A stretch of 64,000 nucleotides of DNA from assembly GCF_900187885.1 (NCBI RefSeq), contig NZ_FYEK01000044.1, positions 186,001-250,000 of the forward strand, written 5' to 3'. This document shows, in pieces, positions 7,880-16,479 of this stretch. The notes below the pieces were generated by a model. The model had not been told where the DNA came from and ran no database searches. It was given only the letters and a program-made list of their open reading frames with translations. Numbering within the stretch: position 1 is the first letter of the stretch; every line of letters begins with the position of its first letter. This stretch comes from Thermoflexus hugenholtzii JAD2. Lineage in GTDB: Bacteria > Chloroflexota > Anaerolineae > Thermoflexales > Thermoflexaceae. Made by a program: the position numbers and the translations under genes.

Positions 7880-8761
7880 ATGGCGCGGGAGCCGGTGAAG
7901 CTGGCCATCATCGGGGGCAGCGGCCTCTATGAGATGGAAGCCCTGCGGGACGTGGAGGAGGTGCGGATCTCGACGCCCTTCGGGGATCCCAGCGACGCCA
8001 TCATCGTCGGGACGCTGGAGGGACGGCGGGTGGCCTTCCTCCCCCGCCACGGGCGTGGCCATCGGATCTCCCCCAGCGAGATCAACAGCCGCGCCAACAT
8101 CTACGCCCTGAAAACCCTTGGGGTGGAGCGGATCGTCGCCGTCAGCGCCTGCGGGAGCCTGCGCGAGGAGTTCGCCCCCGGCCACGTTGTGGTGCCCGAT
8201 CAGCTCATCGACGCCACCAAGGGCAAGCGCGCCTACTCCTTCTTCGGCAACGGCCTGGTGGTCCACATCTCGATGGCCGATCCCTTCTGCCCTCACCTGA
8301 GCGAATACGTCTATCAAGCCGTGAAAGCGGTGGGGGGCACCGTGCACAAGGGGGGGACGTTCATCACCATCGAGGGGCCGCGGTTCTCCACGAAGGCGGA
8401 GAGCCGGGTGTGGCGCCAGTGGGGGGCGGACATCATCGGCATGACCGCGGTGCCGGAGGCCCAGCTGGCCCGGGAGGCGGAGATCTGCTACGCGGCCATG
8501 GCCCACGTGACCGATTACGACGTGTGGCGGGAGGCCGAGGAGCCGGTGACCGCGGAGATGGTGATCCGGCGCCTGGCGGCCAACGTGGCCCTGGCCAAGG
8601 AAGCCATCCGGGTCTTGGCCCGGACGCTCCCGGAGGAACGGCCGTGCGCTTGCGGCAGCGCCCTCCAGCACGCCTTCGCCACCGACCTCTCCCTCGTCCC
8701 CGAACCCCTTAAGCGGGATCTCGCCCCCATCCTGGGGAAGTATCTCGCCCCGTCCGCCTGA
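7880..8761 (+). CDS. mtnP: S-methyl-5'-thioadenosine phosphorylase
   Basis: A 293-residue nucleoside phosphorylase that splits 5'-methylthioadenosine with phosphate into adenine and 5-methylthioribose-1-phosphate, feeding methionine salvage. Family motifs are GGSGLYEME near the N-terminus, LPRHGRGH, EINSRANIYALK, SACGSLRE, TIEGPRFSTKAES and MAHVTDYDVW. The Asp of TDYD is typical of MTA rather than inosine/guanosine phosphorylases. The frame is open far upstream, but that stretch overlaps the palindromes and is not protein-like. ATG 7880 has GGGAGG just before it and gives the usual family length. Confidence 0.95.
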   Translation: MAREPVKLAIIGGSGLYEMEALRDVEEVRISTPFGDPSDAIIVGTLEGRRVAFLPRHGRGHRISPSEINSRANIYALKTLGVERIVAVSACGSLREEFAPGHVVVPDQLIDATKGKRAYSFFGNGLVVHISMADPFCPHLSEYVYQAVKAVGGTVHKGGTFITIEGPRFSTKAESRVWRQWGADIIGMTAVPEAQLAREAEICYAAMAHVTDYDVWREAEEPVTAEMVIRRLAANVALAKEAIRVLARTLPEERPCACGSALQHAFATDLSLVPEPLKRDLAPILGKYLAPSA

Positions 8762-8777
8762 TCGGCCCGGAAACCGT

Positions 8778-8805
8778 GGGCCCGGCTCCGAAAAGAGCCG
8801 GGCCC
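8778..8805. terminator. bidirectional hairpin between mtnP and the L,D-transpeptidase gene
   Basis: GGGCCCGGCTC (8778-8788) pairs perfectly with GAGCCGGGCCC (8795-8805) across a CGAAAA loop, between the stops of two convergent genes. The T-tract is weak on both sides. Confidence 0.75.
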
Positions 8806-8811
8806 CTCACT

Positions 8812-9876
8812 TTAACGGTGCACCCACACGTAGGTGCCGGGGTTGTCGGGTGTGGCCCGCACCAGGGGTCGATCCCCATAAGGCTCCGCCCACTCGTAGA
8901 GCCAACGGGCGTCCCGCGGGGAAAGGTTCACACACCCGCGGCTTTGTGGAAACCCGAAGCGGTCATGCCAGTAGGTGCCGTGGAGGGCATATCCCTGGTA
9001 GAAGAACATGGTCCAGGGGACGTCCTCCAGATAGTAGTAGCCGAAGATGTTCCCATCCATTCGGGTCGCCCGCACCTTGACCTGGATCCGGTAGAGGCCG
9101 GTGACGGTAGGAGTCCGCGGCCGCCCGGAGGAGATCAAGGTGGCGAACACCAGGCGATCCCCTTCATAGGCCGCCAGGGTCTGCTCGGAAAGATTCACCT
9201 CAATCCATTTCACACCAGATGGGATCCCCTCCGGCCGCCGGGTGGGGAACACCAGGCCGACGGCCTGGGCCTTCACCCACTGATCCGGGCCGACTCGATA
9301 CCAGACCTGATCGCCGATCTCGCGGGTTTCCTCCACGGTAATGCGCGTGTAACGCGCTAACAACGGGGCCTGCGGATCAGGGGCCCGGCCGGGCGCTGTG
9401 GAAGGCCGCGTCGCCTGCACGATCCAGCCAAAGGGGCGCGAGGGCGGCTCGCTGAACACCACGCCCTGGAATGTGGAAGGCGCCCCGAAGGCCAGGTAGG
9501 CGGCGTCGATGTATTCGTCCGGGTTAATCTGATAGAACACCTTCCCGCCCGCCTCGACCCGCCCGTGCACGCTTACCCATACGTAGCCGGCCGGAAAGAC
9601 GCGGCGCGGTGCGCCTCCGTTGAGGGCTTCCTCTGGAGAGCGATAGGTCGGGGCGGGCGCCTTCACATAGGCATAGGTGTAGGGCACCAGGGGCTCGGCC
9701 TGCTTCACTCCACCCCCTCCGGGACGGCCTCCTTCCGAAGAGGGGCGGCCCGAGATCGAGGCCGGCGTCCGCGGGAGACGAGGTCGGGGGCAGAACTGCG
9801 GATCCCCATCCGGCGGCACGCAGTCCGCAATGGTTGGAAGCATCATACCCATGAACAACAAAATAAGGCCCCACAT
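8812..9876 (-). CDS. L,D-transpeptidase (YkuD domain)
   Basis: A 354-residue secreted enzyme expected to make 3-3 peptidoglycan crosslinks or attach proteins to the wall. The N-terminus MWGLILLFMGMMLPTIADC resembles a signal peptide, possibly with a lipobox. The YkuD catalytic domain is at the C-terminus (about 228-350): WIEVNLSEQTLAAYEGDRLV opens it, and the active site is HGTYWHDRFG followed by SRGCVNL, with the nucleophilic Cys. The middle, about 60-220, has two SH3-like beta stretches. ATG 9876 follows GGAGGAACC. It lies downstream of the ECF/anti-sigma pair on the same strand but probably has its own promoter. Confidence 0.93.
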   Translation of the reverse strand: MWGLILLFMGMMLPTIADCVPPDGDPQFCPRPRLPRTPASISGRPSSEGGRPGGGGVKQAEPLVPYTYAYVKAPAPTYRSPEEALNGGAPRRVFPAGYVWVSVHGRVEAGGKVFYQINPDEYIDAAYLAFGAPSTFQGVVFSEPPSRPFGWIVQATRPSTAPGRAPDPQAPLLARYTRITVEETREIGDQVWYRVGPDQWVKAQAVGLVFPTRRPEGIPSGVKWIEVNLSEQTLAAYEGDRLVFATLISSGRPRTPTVTGLYRIQVKVRATRMDGNIFGYYYLEDVPWTMFFYQGYALHGTYWHDRFGFPQSRGCVNLSPRDARWLYEWAEPYGDRPLVRATPDNPGTYVWVHR

Positions 9877-9937
9877 GGTTCCTCCCGGCGGGTCGGTTCA
9901 GGGCTTCCGGGCGCTACCCTCGGGTGATCCTCTCTAA

Positions 9938-9943
9938 ATTATA
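9938..9943 (-). promoter_or_regulatory. -10 box for the L,D-transpeptidase gene
   Basis: TATAAT on the minus strand (in context TTTATAATTT) overlaps the stop of the anti-sigma gene, about 62 bp before the L,D-transpeptidase ATG. It stands out in a GC-rich background. The -35 is not clear. Confidence 0.5.
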
Positions 9944-11072
9944 AACGTATTGAGGTGCCGGAAAGTTCCTGGACGCTATCCGGACGGAAAGGATACGGAT
10001 CTCCTCCGAAAACCGGATGCCGGGGCCGATGGTCGGAGAAATGGGCGTCCGGCATCCCGGAAGACCGGCGCGAAGGCACCTCGCTCCCGGAAAGATCAAG
10101 CGGGAACACCCATGGCCCGGGCAGCCGGAGAGGCTCGTCCTGTCCCCTGGGGTCCACACCGATCAATTCCAGGATGCGCAGGGCACCGGGAGCCGGCGCG
10201 GCCACGCCGGGCCTTGGGAAGAAGAAAACACGAAAGCACCCATCCCCCTCCTCCCGAACCGCTCCGCTATCCGGGAGCGGGCGCCAGACGCGCCGGGGGT
10301 CCGGCGGCGGGAAACAGATCCGCGCCCGCACGCCGGAGGGGGCGATCACCGCTCGCTCCATAGTCACGGCGACCCCGTTCGCCACCACGGTCCGCCGATC
10401 CTCCCGGATCACTCCGGGATGGACAGGGATGCGGAAATCGAAATCGAACGGTCCCCGCTCTTCCCGAATGCCGGATGGGAGGTCGATGACGAGGCGCAGG
10501 CGCAACCGGAGCCGCAAGGGGTCTGGAAGCGGCGCATAAGCCCAGCCCTCAAAGGACAAGATGGAAGCCTGTTCTCCGGGAGGCAACGCTATTCGCATCG
10601 CCTCCGAAGCGCCGATCAGCCCTTCTTCCATCTCCAGTGGAAATGAGCGCCCGGATTCGTCGGTCAGAAGGACCTCAGAGAGCGCAGCCCGCTGCCCGGG
10701 ATCCAGAGGACCCTGCACGCGATAGCCGATGCGGATGGCGTTCCAGTCCGCATAGGCCCATTCCAGAAGCACCCGATAGCCTCCCTGCTCTTGTTGCAGA
10801 TGCAGCGGCTGAACGGACAGCGCCCCCTCCGGGCCGTGGGACAGGACGAAGGATTTCCACAGGCTCCCGGCAGAGGCGACGGCCCCGATGGCCAGCGCCA
10901 CGAGGATCAGTGGAATTCCCCAGGCGGGCCATCCGCCGGACCTCCACCGGCGTGCTTTTCGGGAAGCGGGCGAAGCGATCCGCTCCCGGATAGCCGGCCA
11001 GAGATCCGGCGAGCGAGGGATTCCCTCCTCCGCGATTTCCCTTAACCATCGGGACAGCTCGCGTTCATCCAT
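9939..11072 (-). CDS. membrane-anchored anti-sigma-like protein
   Basis: A 377-residue protein with a cytoplasmic N-terminus (MDERELSRWLREIAEEGIPR, about 1-47), one membrane helix (IPLILVALAIGAVASAG, about 51-70) and a large extracellular beta-rich domain. This topology and the position directly after an ECF sigma gene, with an 8-bp overlap (the ATG precedes the sigma TGA), mark it as the probable anti-sigma factor. No zinc-type Hx3Cx2C motif is present. The last 45 or so residues (SRRSSGMPDAHF...) look unlike the rest and may be read-through past an old stop. Function is by context. Confidence 0.75.
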   Translation of the reverse strand: MDERELSRWLREIAEEGIPRSPDLWPAIRERIASPASRKARRWRSGGWPAWGIPLILVALAIGAVASAGSLWKSFVLSHGPEGALSVQPLHLQQEQGGYRVLLEWAYADWNAIRIGYRVQGPLDPGQRAALSEVLLTDESGRSFPLEMEEGLIGASEAMRIALPPGEQASILSFEGWAYAPLPDPLRLRLRLRLVIDLPSGIREERGPFDFDFRIPVHPGVIREDRRTVVANGVAVTMERAVIAPSGVRARICFPPPDPRRVWRPLPDSGAVREEGDGCFRVFFFPRPGVAAPAPGALRILELIGVDPRGQDEPLRLPGPWVFPLDLSGSEVPSRRSSGMPDAHFSDHRPRHPVFGGDPYPFRPDSVQELSGTSIRL

Positions 11073-11655
11073 GGTCCTCTCCCTTTCGGTCCGGCGCGTC
11101 TGGGGATCCAAGGATGCCTCGCAGGCGGATCCGCCCTTCATACAGGTAGTGCTTCACGGTGCCTGTGGTGCATCCCATGAGCTCGGCGATCTCCTTCTCC
11201 GGAAGCTCGTGATAGTAACGCAGCACGATGGCGGTCCGTTGGGTCGGGGAGAGGAGCCCCAGAGCCTGCCAGAGGCGTCTTCTTTGCTCCGCCTGCTCCG
11301 CCATCTGCTCTGGAGAGGGATGGGGATCCCCCCAGGTGGATTCCACAGGATCCTCTGTCTCCAAGAAGGAGGGGGAAGAGGCCGAAAGACGCCGATCCCG
11401 CCGCCCAGCCAGGCGCAGGGCCTCCCGGAGGACAAGGCGCAGGAGCCAGGGCCAGAAGGGACGTCGGGGGTCGAACCGATGACGGTGTTCCCAGGCGCGC
11501 AGAAAGGCGTTCTGCACCGCGTCCTCGGCGTCCATGCGATCCCGCAGGATCAGATAAGCGGTGCGAAGCGCGCGCAGCTCATACGCCCGGACCAGCGCCT
11601 CCAGCCCCTCCGGATCGCCCCGCTGCCACCGCTCGACGGCCTGGGCCTCATCCAT
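11065..11655 (-). CDS. ECF-type RNA polymerase sigma factor
   Basis: A 196-residue sigma-70 family factor of the extracytoplasmic-function class. Region 2 is at about 5-85 (YLILRDRMDAEDAVQNAFLR, then RPFWPWLLRLVLREAL), followed by an acidic linker, and region 4 at about 125-180 (LSPTQRTAIVLRYYHELPEK, EIAELMGCTTGTVKHYL) with the DNA-binding helix-turn-helix. The frame opens 17 residues earlier, but ATG 11655 has GGAGGG eight bases upstream and is the better start. Next comes the overlapping anti-sigma-like gene, so the two should be translationally coupled. Confidence 0.93.
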   Translation of the reverse strand: MDEAQAVERWQRGDPEGLEALVRAYELRALRTAYLILRDRMDAEDAVQNAFLRAWEHRHRFDPRRPFWPWLLRLVLREALRLAGRRDRRLSASSPSFLETEDPVESTWGDPHPSPEQMAEQAEQRRRLWQALGLLSPTQRTAIVLRYYHELPEKEIAELMGCTTGTVKHYLYEGRIRLRGILGSPDAPDRKGEDHG

Positions 11656-11693
11656 CCACCCATCCCTCCGGAGCACGCGGTGAGGTCCAATGT

Positions 11694-12518
11694 TCAGTAA
11701 CCCCACCGTGCGGAAGAGATCCGATCATTGAAACCATAAGTCGTCAGATCCGGGACACTCGCGGTGAAGGTGCGGCGATCCCCCCCATAGTTGATATGTT
11801 CAAAGTAAGTGCTGGCCCCTGCCCCGGAGGGGATCCAGATGGAGGAAGCAATGCCGTTAAAGTTGATGGCGCGGAAATCGTTGTAGTCATAGCACAACGC
11901 AAAGTTCCGGCATCCGTAATACGCGTGCTCCCACACCACCGCGTAATATGCGCAGGCCACCGGGACGACGGCTCCCTGGCGTCGCAGGGTTTCTACCGCC
12001 TCCGGATGAACGCCCGGCAGCTCCAGGCCGGTGGCCGCCGCGAGCTCCTCGTTGGTGCGGTAGCACGTCACGATGCCCGGGCCCCGCCCATCATGGCAAT
12101 GGGGTTCGATCCCCTGGGCCAGGAGCGCTTCAAAGGGAACCAGCTGCCCGTAATACCAGACTGGGACGTAAGGGAGGGAAGGCGCGGACGTCGAACCGGC
12201 GCTCATGGCGGCCCGGAGGGCGCGGACCTTCCCGGGATCTGTGTTCGGCAGGTCAAGCCCGGTCGCTGCGGCCAGCTCCTCGTTCGTGTCGTAGCACGTG
12301 ATCACCCCCGGGCCGGCGCCGTCATGGCACTTCGGCTCGACGCCTCGGGCGATCAGCTCCCCGAAGGGAACCAACCGCCCCTTATACCAGACCGGACGCG
12401 CCGGATCTCCCCAAGAAGGGCGCGTGGCCGCCCCTATGCCGAGAAGGGCCAGCGCTCCGGCTCCCAGGAGGACCAGGCCCAAGCCCGCAACTCGAAGCCC
12501 TTGCCGGATGCGGATCAT
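11694..12518 (-). CDS. secreted protein with tandem duplicated motif and beta/gamma-crystallin-like domain
   Basis: A 274-residue protein with an N-terminal signal or anchor helix (GLRVAGLGLVLLGAGALALL). Two near-identical about 50-residue units follow. The first contains PVWYKGRLVPFGELIARGVE and GVITCYDTNEELAAATGLDLP; the second PVWYYGQLVPFEALLAQGIE and GIVTCYRTNEELAAATGLELP. Each keeps a paired-Cys pattern (CHDG...TCY). The C-terminal about 85 residues (VVWEHAYYGCRNFALCYDY ... TTYGFNDRISSARW) resemble a beta/gamma-crystallin or peptidase inhibitor I36 fold. ATG 12518 has GAGGAGGTGG upstream. It lies 38 bp ahead of the ECF sigma gene. No enzyme motif; a surface stress or binding role is inference. 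Confidence 0.8.
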   Translation of the reverse strand: MIRIRQGLRVAGLGLVLLGAGALALLGIGAATRPSWGDPARPVWYKGRLVPFGELIARGVEPKCHDGAGPGVITCYDTNEELAAATGLDLPNTDPGKVRALRAAMSAGSTSAPSLPYVPVWYYGQLVPFEALLAQGIEPHCHDGRGPGIVTCYRTNEELAAATGLELPGVHPEAVETLRRQGAVVPVACAYYAVVWEHAYYGCRNFALCYDYNDFRAINFNGIASSIWIPSGAGASTYFEHINYGGDRRTFTASVPDLTTYGFNDRISSARWGY

Positions 12519-12649
12519 AATCCACCTCCTCGAGGATCGCTTCCACCATGGAATACCCGGCAAGGGCGGAAAAGGTGGGGGGGCGGGGTTAGGTCCTGCG
12601 GTTGGGCCTGCGTGCCGGATGCAGAGAAAAAGGAGCGCTTTCCGTGGCG

Positions 12650-13663
12650 TTAGCCTTCAAAGAGACGGGCCAGCTCGTCCCGGGGGAAAGGCTGGAGAGG
12701 GACCCGCCGGCCCTCCCGCTCGATCCATCGCCCTTCCTCCGGCGGCCGCAGCTCGCCGATCAGGGCGGCCGGGCGCCCGGCGGCGATCAGCGCCTCCCGG
12801 ATGGCCGGGGCGTCCTCCGGAGGGGCGGCGATCAGCAGGGAGCCCGAGGCCAGCAGCCCCCACGGATCCAGCCCGTAATGGGCGCACAGCGCCTGGGTCT
12901 CCGGATACACCGGCACGGCCTCGCCCTCCACCCGAAGGCCCAGGCCGGCGGCCTCCGCCAGCTCCCACAGCCCGGTGGTCAGTCCCCCCTCGGTGGGATC
13001 GTGCATGGCGTGCACCCGCCCGGCGCGCTGGGCGATCCGGGCGTCCTCCACCACGCTGATCCCAGGGGTGTAAAGGAAATCGGCGCATCGCTGGAGGAAT
13101 TCTTCTCCAAAGATCGGCAACAGCTCGGCGCGTTTCTCCCGGGCGATCACCGCCGTCCCCTCGATGGCGATGGGCTTGCTCAGGATCACCCGGTCGCCCG
13201 CCCGGGCCCCCCGCGGCGTGATCAGGCGTTCCGGCTCCACCTCCCCCAGCATAAAGCCGGCGAGGATCGGTCGATCCAGCCCGTAGGTGACTTCGCTGTG
13301 GCCCCCGATCAGGTTGATCCCCAGGGCCTCGCAGGCGGATCGCAGCTGCCCGAAGATCTCCTCCACCAGCGCCCGGTCCGTGCGCCCCTCCGGCAGGAGG
13401 AGGATGGCCAGCATCCAGCGGGGGACGGCGCCGGTGGTGGCGATGTCGTTGGCGTTGATCTGGACCGCGTACCAGCCGATGGCCTCGGTGGCGAAGGTGA
13501 TGGGGTCCGCCTTGACCACCAGGCATCGGTCCCCCATCTCGACCACGGCGGCATCCAGCCCCACCCCAGGCCCCAGACGCACCCGCGGGTCCGAGATGGG
13601 GTAATCCAGCAGGCGCCGCATCCATTCCAGCGGGAGCTTGCCAACGGGCAGGATCTCTGTCAT
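12650..13663 (-). CDS. AIR synthase-related protein (HypE/PurM superfamily)
   Basis: A 337-residue ATP-binding protein of the PurM/HypE/ThiL/SelD superfamily. N-terminal motifs are GPGVGLDAAVVEMG and VQINANDIATTGAVPRWM (Mg-ATP site); later ones are LIGGHSEVTYG, GDRVILSKPIAIEGTAVIA and HDPTEGGLTTGLWELA. It lacks the C-terminal PR(I)C tail HypE uses to carry carbamoyl, and the N-terminal Cys/Sec of SelD, so it is neither of those in strict form. The true substrate is unknown. ATG 13663 follows GGAGGTGAGGGGAAG. The upstream frame crosses the dispersed repeat at 13689 and is rejected as coding. Confidence 0.85.
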   Translation of the reverse strand: MTEILPVGKLPLEWMRRLLDYPISDPRVRLGPGVGLDAAVVEMGDRCLVVKADPITFATEAIGWYAVQINANDIATTGAVPRWMLAILLLPEGRTDRALVEEIFGQLRSACEALGINLIGGHSEVTYGLDRPILAGFMLGEVEPERLITPRGARAGDRVILSKPIAIEGTAVIAREKRAELLPIFGEEFLQRCADFLYTPGISVVEDARIAQRAGRVHAMHDPTEGGLTTGLWELAEAAGLGLRVEGEAVPVYPETQALCAHYGLDPWGLLASGSLLIAAPPEDAPAIREALIAAGRPAALIGELRPPEEGRWIEREGRRVPLQPFPRDELARLFEG

Positions 13664-13688
13664 CTTCCCCTCACCTCCCGGGATGGAT

Positions 13689-13830
13689 GTGTGCCGAATG
13701 AAATTCGGCCTGGAGAGGCCTTCGGCCAACGGTCGGCCTGCGCCGGCCGCCAAAACGCCGTCTGCGTCGGCGGAGGCCGACGCCCGGGGCGCAGCGCCCC
13801 AAAAGGCTGATTTCAATCGGCACCAAGACC
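13689..13830. repeat. dispersed hairpin-rich repeat, copy 1
   Basis: A hairpin-rich intergenic unit: AATGAAATTCGGCC, then AGGCCTTCGGCC, GGTCGGCCTGCGCC, a perfect stem GCGTCGGC-gga-GGCCGACGC (13764-13783), GGGGCGCAGCGCCCC (13786-13800) and TTTCAATCGGC. The 20-bp stem-loop recurs exactly at 31810-31829 with the same neighbouring blocks in the same order. Both copies lie just upstream of a minus-strand gene. No ORF is supported. Confidence 0.8.
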
Positions 13831-13860
13831 TTCCCCCATCCTCGGCATGTGCCGACCGTT

Positions 13861-14706
13861 TCAGGCCCCGAAGGCCTCATACCGTCGGATCCCCAGCCGC
13901 CAGAGCAACGTCACCAGGGAGACCGCTACCGCCAGCCAGAGGATCTGGGCCAGGAACCCCTGCGCGATGCGGTCCGGCGGGAGACGGCCCAGGAGCATCT
14001 CCAGGGGGAAGGAGAGCATCAGCGGGAAGGGCGTCCAGCTCAGGGCGCTCCGGATCCCCTCGGGCATCAGGGCCAGGGGGATCACATAACCGGATCCCAG
14101 CGCTTTGATGAAGAACCAGACCTCATGGAAAGCCACTGCCTGGGAGGTCCAGAAGGCGGTGAGGCCGATGGCATACTGGAAGAAGAACTCCAGCAACAGG
14201 GCGAGGAACGTCGCCAGGAGGACCCGGACGACGTTCACCGGGGCGAGATCCAATTGAGGGCCCGGATACAGATAGAGGGCCAGGGCGATGGGCGGGCCGA
14301 CCAGCAGGGCTTGCAGGGGGCGGGAGGCCAGGGTGCGCGCGAGGTCGTAATGCAGCGGATGGAGGGGACGGAGCAGCCGCGCGCTCAACCCCCCGGTCCG
14401 GATGTCTCGGTTGAGGTCCCACACGATCCAGACGCCCGTCATGCGGCGCAGGAAGATGGCCGCCAGATAATACCCCACAAAGGTCCCCGCGTCGAAGGAG
14501 CCGACGGGGCCCTCCTGCGCCATGGAGAGCCAGACGGCGAGCATCACCAGCGGCACCGCCCCCGATAGGATCCAGATCAGGATCTGGATCCGGTACTCCA
14601 GGGTGCGGGCCCAGTAAATGCGCAACAGCGTGGGATAGGCCCGCAGCGTGGCGGCCGCAGCGGCCCATCCTTCCGAGAGCGCGGTGGGGCGCGGGGAGCT
14701 GTTCAT
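13861..14706 (-). CDS. ABC-2 type transporter permease (DUF990-like)
   Basis: A 281-residue inner membrane permease with about six hydrophobic segments (IQILIWILSGAVPLVMLAVW, VLLATFLALLLEFFFQYAIG, LAQILWLAVAVSLVTLLW). It fits the COG3694/4587 group that works with NatA-like ATPases. The ATG overlaps the stop of the upstream ATPase gene by 4 bp (ATGA), showing translational coupling. Systems of this type usually have two different permease genes; only one is present here, so the exporter may be a homodimer in the membrane or the second gene lies elsewhere. Substrate unknown. The ORF open upstream of 14706 is out of frame with the ATPase and not coding. Confidence 0.88.
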   Translation of the reverse strand: MNSSPRPTALSEGWAAAAATLRAYPTLLRIYWARTLEYRIQILIWILSGAVPLVMLAVWLSMAQEGPVGSFDAGTFVGYYLAAIFLRRMTGVWIVWDLNRDIRTGGLSARLLRPLHPLHYDLARTLASRPLQALLVGPPIALALYLYPGPQLDLAPVNVVRVLLATFLALLLEFFFQYAIGLTAFWTSQAVAFHEVWFFIKALGSGYVIPLALMPEGIRSALSWTPFPLMLSFPLEMLLGRLPPDRIAQGFLAQILWLAVAVSLVTLLWRLGIRRYEAFGA

Positions 14707-15722
14707 TCCCCCTCCTCTTGCGAGCCCGATCCATAGGTATCTAACGCGGAGGCCTCCGCGAACACCCGCCGGATGACCTCCTCGACCGGTGGCTCCTCGA
14801 TGGCCAGGTCGGTGATCGGGAGGGCGGTCAGCATGGCCGCAGCGATCTCCGCCGTGCGGGCTCGCGGCACCCGCAGCTCGGCCCGGTGGGAGTTCAGGCT
14901 CAGCACCTCCCCATATGGGGAGAGCGCGCTGGCGGAGAGCGATTGGGCCATGGTCACCCGCACGATGCGGTAGGGCGTCACCCGTTCCGCCAGATCCTCC
15001 AGGTCCCCATCGTAAAGCAGGTGCCCTCGATGGATCACCAGCACCCGCCGGCAGAGGGCGGCCACGTCGGCCATGTAGTGGCTGGTCAGCAGCACCGTTG
15101 CCCCCGTGCGGCGGTTGTATTCCCGGATGAACTCTCGGATCCGGGCCTGCATGGTCACATCGAGGCCGATGGTGGGCTCGTCCAGGAACAGCACCTGCGG
15201 CCGGTGGAGGAGGGCGGCGGCCAGCTCGCACTTCATGCGCTCCCCCAGGCTGAGCTTGCGCACCTGCTTGGTGAGCAACCCCTCCAGATCCAGCAGCTCG
15301 GCCAGCTCATCCAACGTGCGTCGGAACTCCGCCTCCGGGATCCCGTAGACCGCCTGGTTGAGCAAGAAGGTTTCAATGGCCGGCAGGTCCCACAGCAACT
15401 GTTGCTTCTGGCCCATCACCAGCGTGATCCGGCGCAGGAAGGCCCGCTCCCGACGCTGGGGGATGAACCCCAGCACCCGGACCTCGCCGGCGGTGGGGTG
15501 TAGCAGTCCTGCCAGGACCTTCAGGGTGGTGGTCTTGCCGGCGCCGTTCGGCCCCAGGAAACCCACGATCTCCCCGGGATCGATGGTGAACGAGATGTCC
15601 TCCACCGCCCGGACCACCCGATACTGCCGACGGAAGAAAGAGCGCACGGAGCCCATCAGCCCGGGGGCCTTGTGATGGACGGTGTAGTATTTATGAAGGT
15701 GACGGACCTCAATGGCATGCAT
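14703..15722 (-). CDS. ABC transporter ATP-binding protein (NatA/COG4586-like)
   Basis: A 339-residue ATPase that energises the permease encoded next. Walker A is GPNGAGKTTT, the signature is LSLGERMKCELA, and Walker B is VLFLDEPTIGLD followed by the H-loop LLTSHYMADV. It carries the N-terminal insertion VHHKAPGLMGSVRSFFRRQY before the first strand that is typical of the COG4586 subgroup, plus a C-terminal regulatory tail. The pair probably exports a lipid, drug or polysaccharide; the sequence does not tell which. Confidence 0.93.
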   Translation of the reverse strand: MHAIEVRHLHKYYTVHHKAPGLMGSVRSFFRRQYRVVRAVEDISFTIDPGEIVGFLGPNGAGKTTTLKVLAGLLHPTAGEVRVLGFIPQRRERAFLRRITLVMGQKQQLLWDLPAIETFLLNQAVYGIPEAEFRRTLDELAELLDLEGLLTKQVRKLSLGERMKCELAAALLHRPQVLFLDEPTIGLDVTMQARIREFIREYNRRTGATVLLTSHYMADVAALCRRVLVIHRGHLLYDGDLEDLAERVTPYRIVRVTMAQSLSASALSPYGEVLSLNSHRAELRVPRARTAEIAAAMLTALPITDLAIEEPPVEEVIRRVFAEASALDTYGSGSQEEGE

Positions 15723-15743
15723 GGGATCGATCCAGGCATCGCG

Positions 15744-16247
15744 TCACGGGTTCTGGCCGGGATCCTCCGGCGGGGGGGACGCGGCCGGGGCGCGCGGTTT
15801 GCCTTCCTCCAGGAAGAGGAGCAACAGCACCATCCCGACCACGATGGCGCTGTCGGCCAGGTTGAAGACCGGCCAGAACTTGAAGTCCAGGAAGTCAGTG
15901 ACGAAGCCGAAGCGCAGCCGATCGAGCAGGTTCCCGAAAGCCCCGCCCAGCTGCAGGCCCAGGGCGATCTGAACCGGCCAGCGGGCGGTGGCGAGCTGTC
16001 GGGTGTAGAGCAACAGGAAGGCGATGACCACCACGGCCACGGCGACCAGGACGGAGCCCCACTCCCGGAACAGGCCGAAGGCGATCCCCGTGTTGGTCAC
16101 GTGGGTGAAGGTGAAATAGCGGGCCAGGGCCGGGATGGGCGCCCACGATTCATACAGGGCCAGGTTCTCCCGAACCCAGGCCTTGCTCCCCTGATCGGCG
16201 GCGAAGGTCAGGATCGCCACCGCCCATAACAACCCGCGTCGCCCCAT
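15744..16247 (-). CDS. lspA: lipoprotein signal peptidase (signal peptidase II)
   Basis: A 167-residue membrane aspartyl protease that removes the signal peptide from prolipoproteins after diacylglyceryl addition. Four membrane helices are visible. Conserved blocks are ADQGSKAWV, NTGIAFGLF, GGAFGNLLDRLRFGFVTDF and FNLADSAI; the Asp in FVTDF and in LADS form the catalytic dyad. The Pro-rich tail is short. Length is normal. Client lipoproteins in this window include the LysM protein, PstS and the DUF5666 lipoprotein. Confidence 0.96.
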   Translation of the reverse strand: MGRRGLLWAVAILTFAADQGSKAWVRENLALYESWAPIPALARYFTFTHVTNTGIAFGLFREWGSVLVAVAVVVIAFLLLYTRQLATARWPVQIALGLQLGGAFGNLLDRLRFGFVTDFLDFKFWPVFNLADSAIVVGMVLLLLFLEEGKPRAPAASPPPEDPGQNP

Positions 16248-16479
16248 CCGAAATCCTCCTCCGCGCGCTGCATGGTTCCACTCAAGCCCCGAACGTCTGC
16301 CTCAGGGATCGAAGCCGCCCTCGCCGGGCGCGGGCAGGGCCCCAATCCGGGGAAGCGTCCACGGATCTCGATGCGGAGGCATCGATCCGATCTCCGAAGA
16401 CCTTCGCACGCGCTCCTGCCCGCACGTTCGGGCTCCTGTTCGCGGACGGCCCCCGTCGCGCATCCCTCCCGCGTCCGGC

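Noticed and set aside
12650-13663. HypE or SelD assignment
   Set aside because: It lacks HypE's C-terminal PR(I)C and SelD's N-terminal catalytic Cys/Sec, so only the superfamily is given.
14707-15231. Upstream extension of the ABC permease frame
   Set aside because: It lies inside the ATPase gene in another frame and is low-complexity. The ATGA overlap at 14703-14706 sets the true start.
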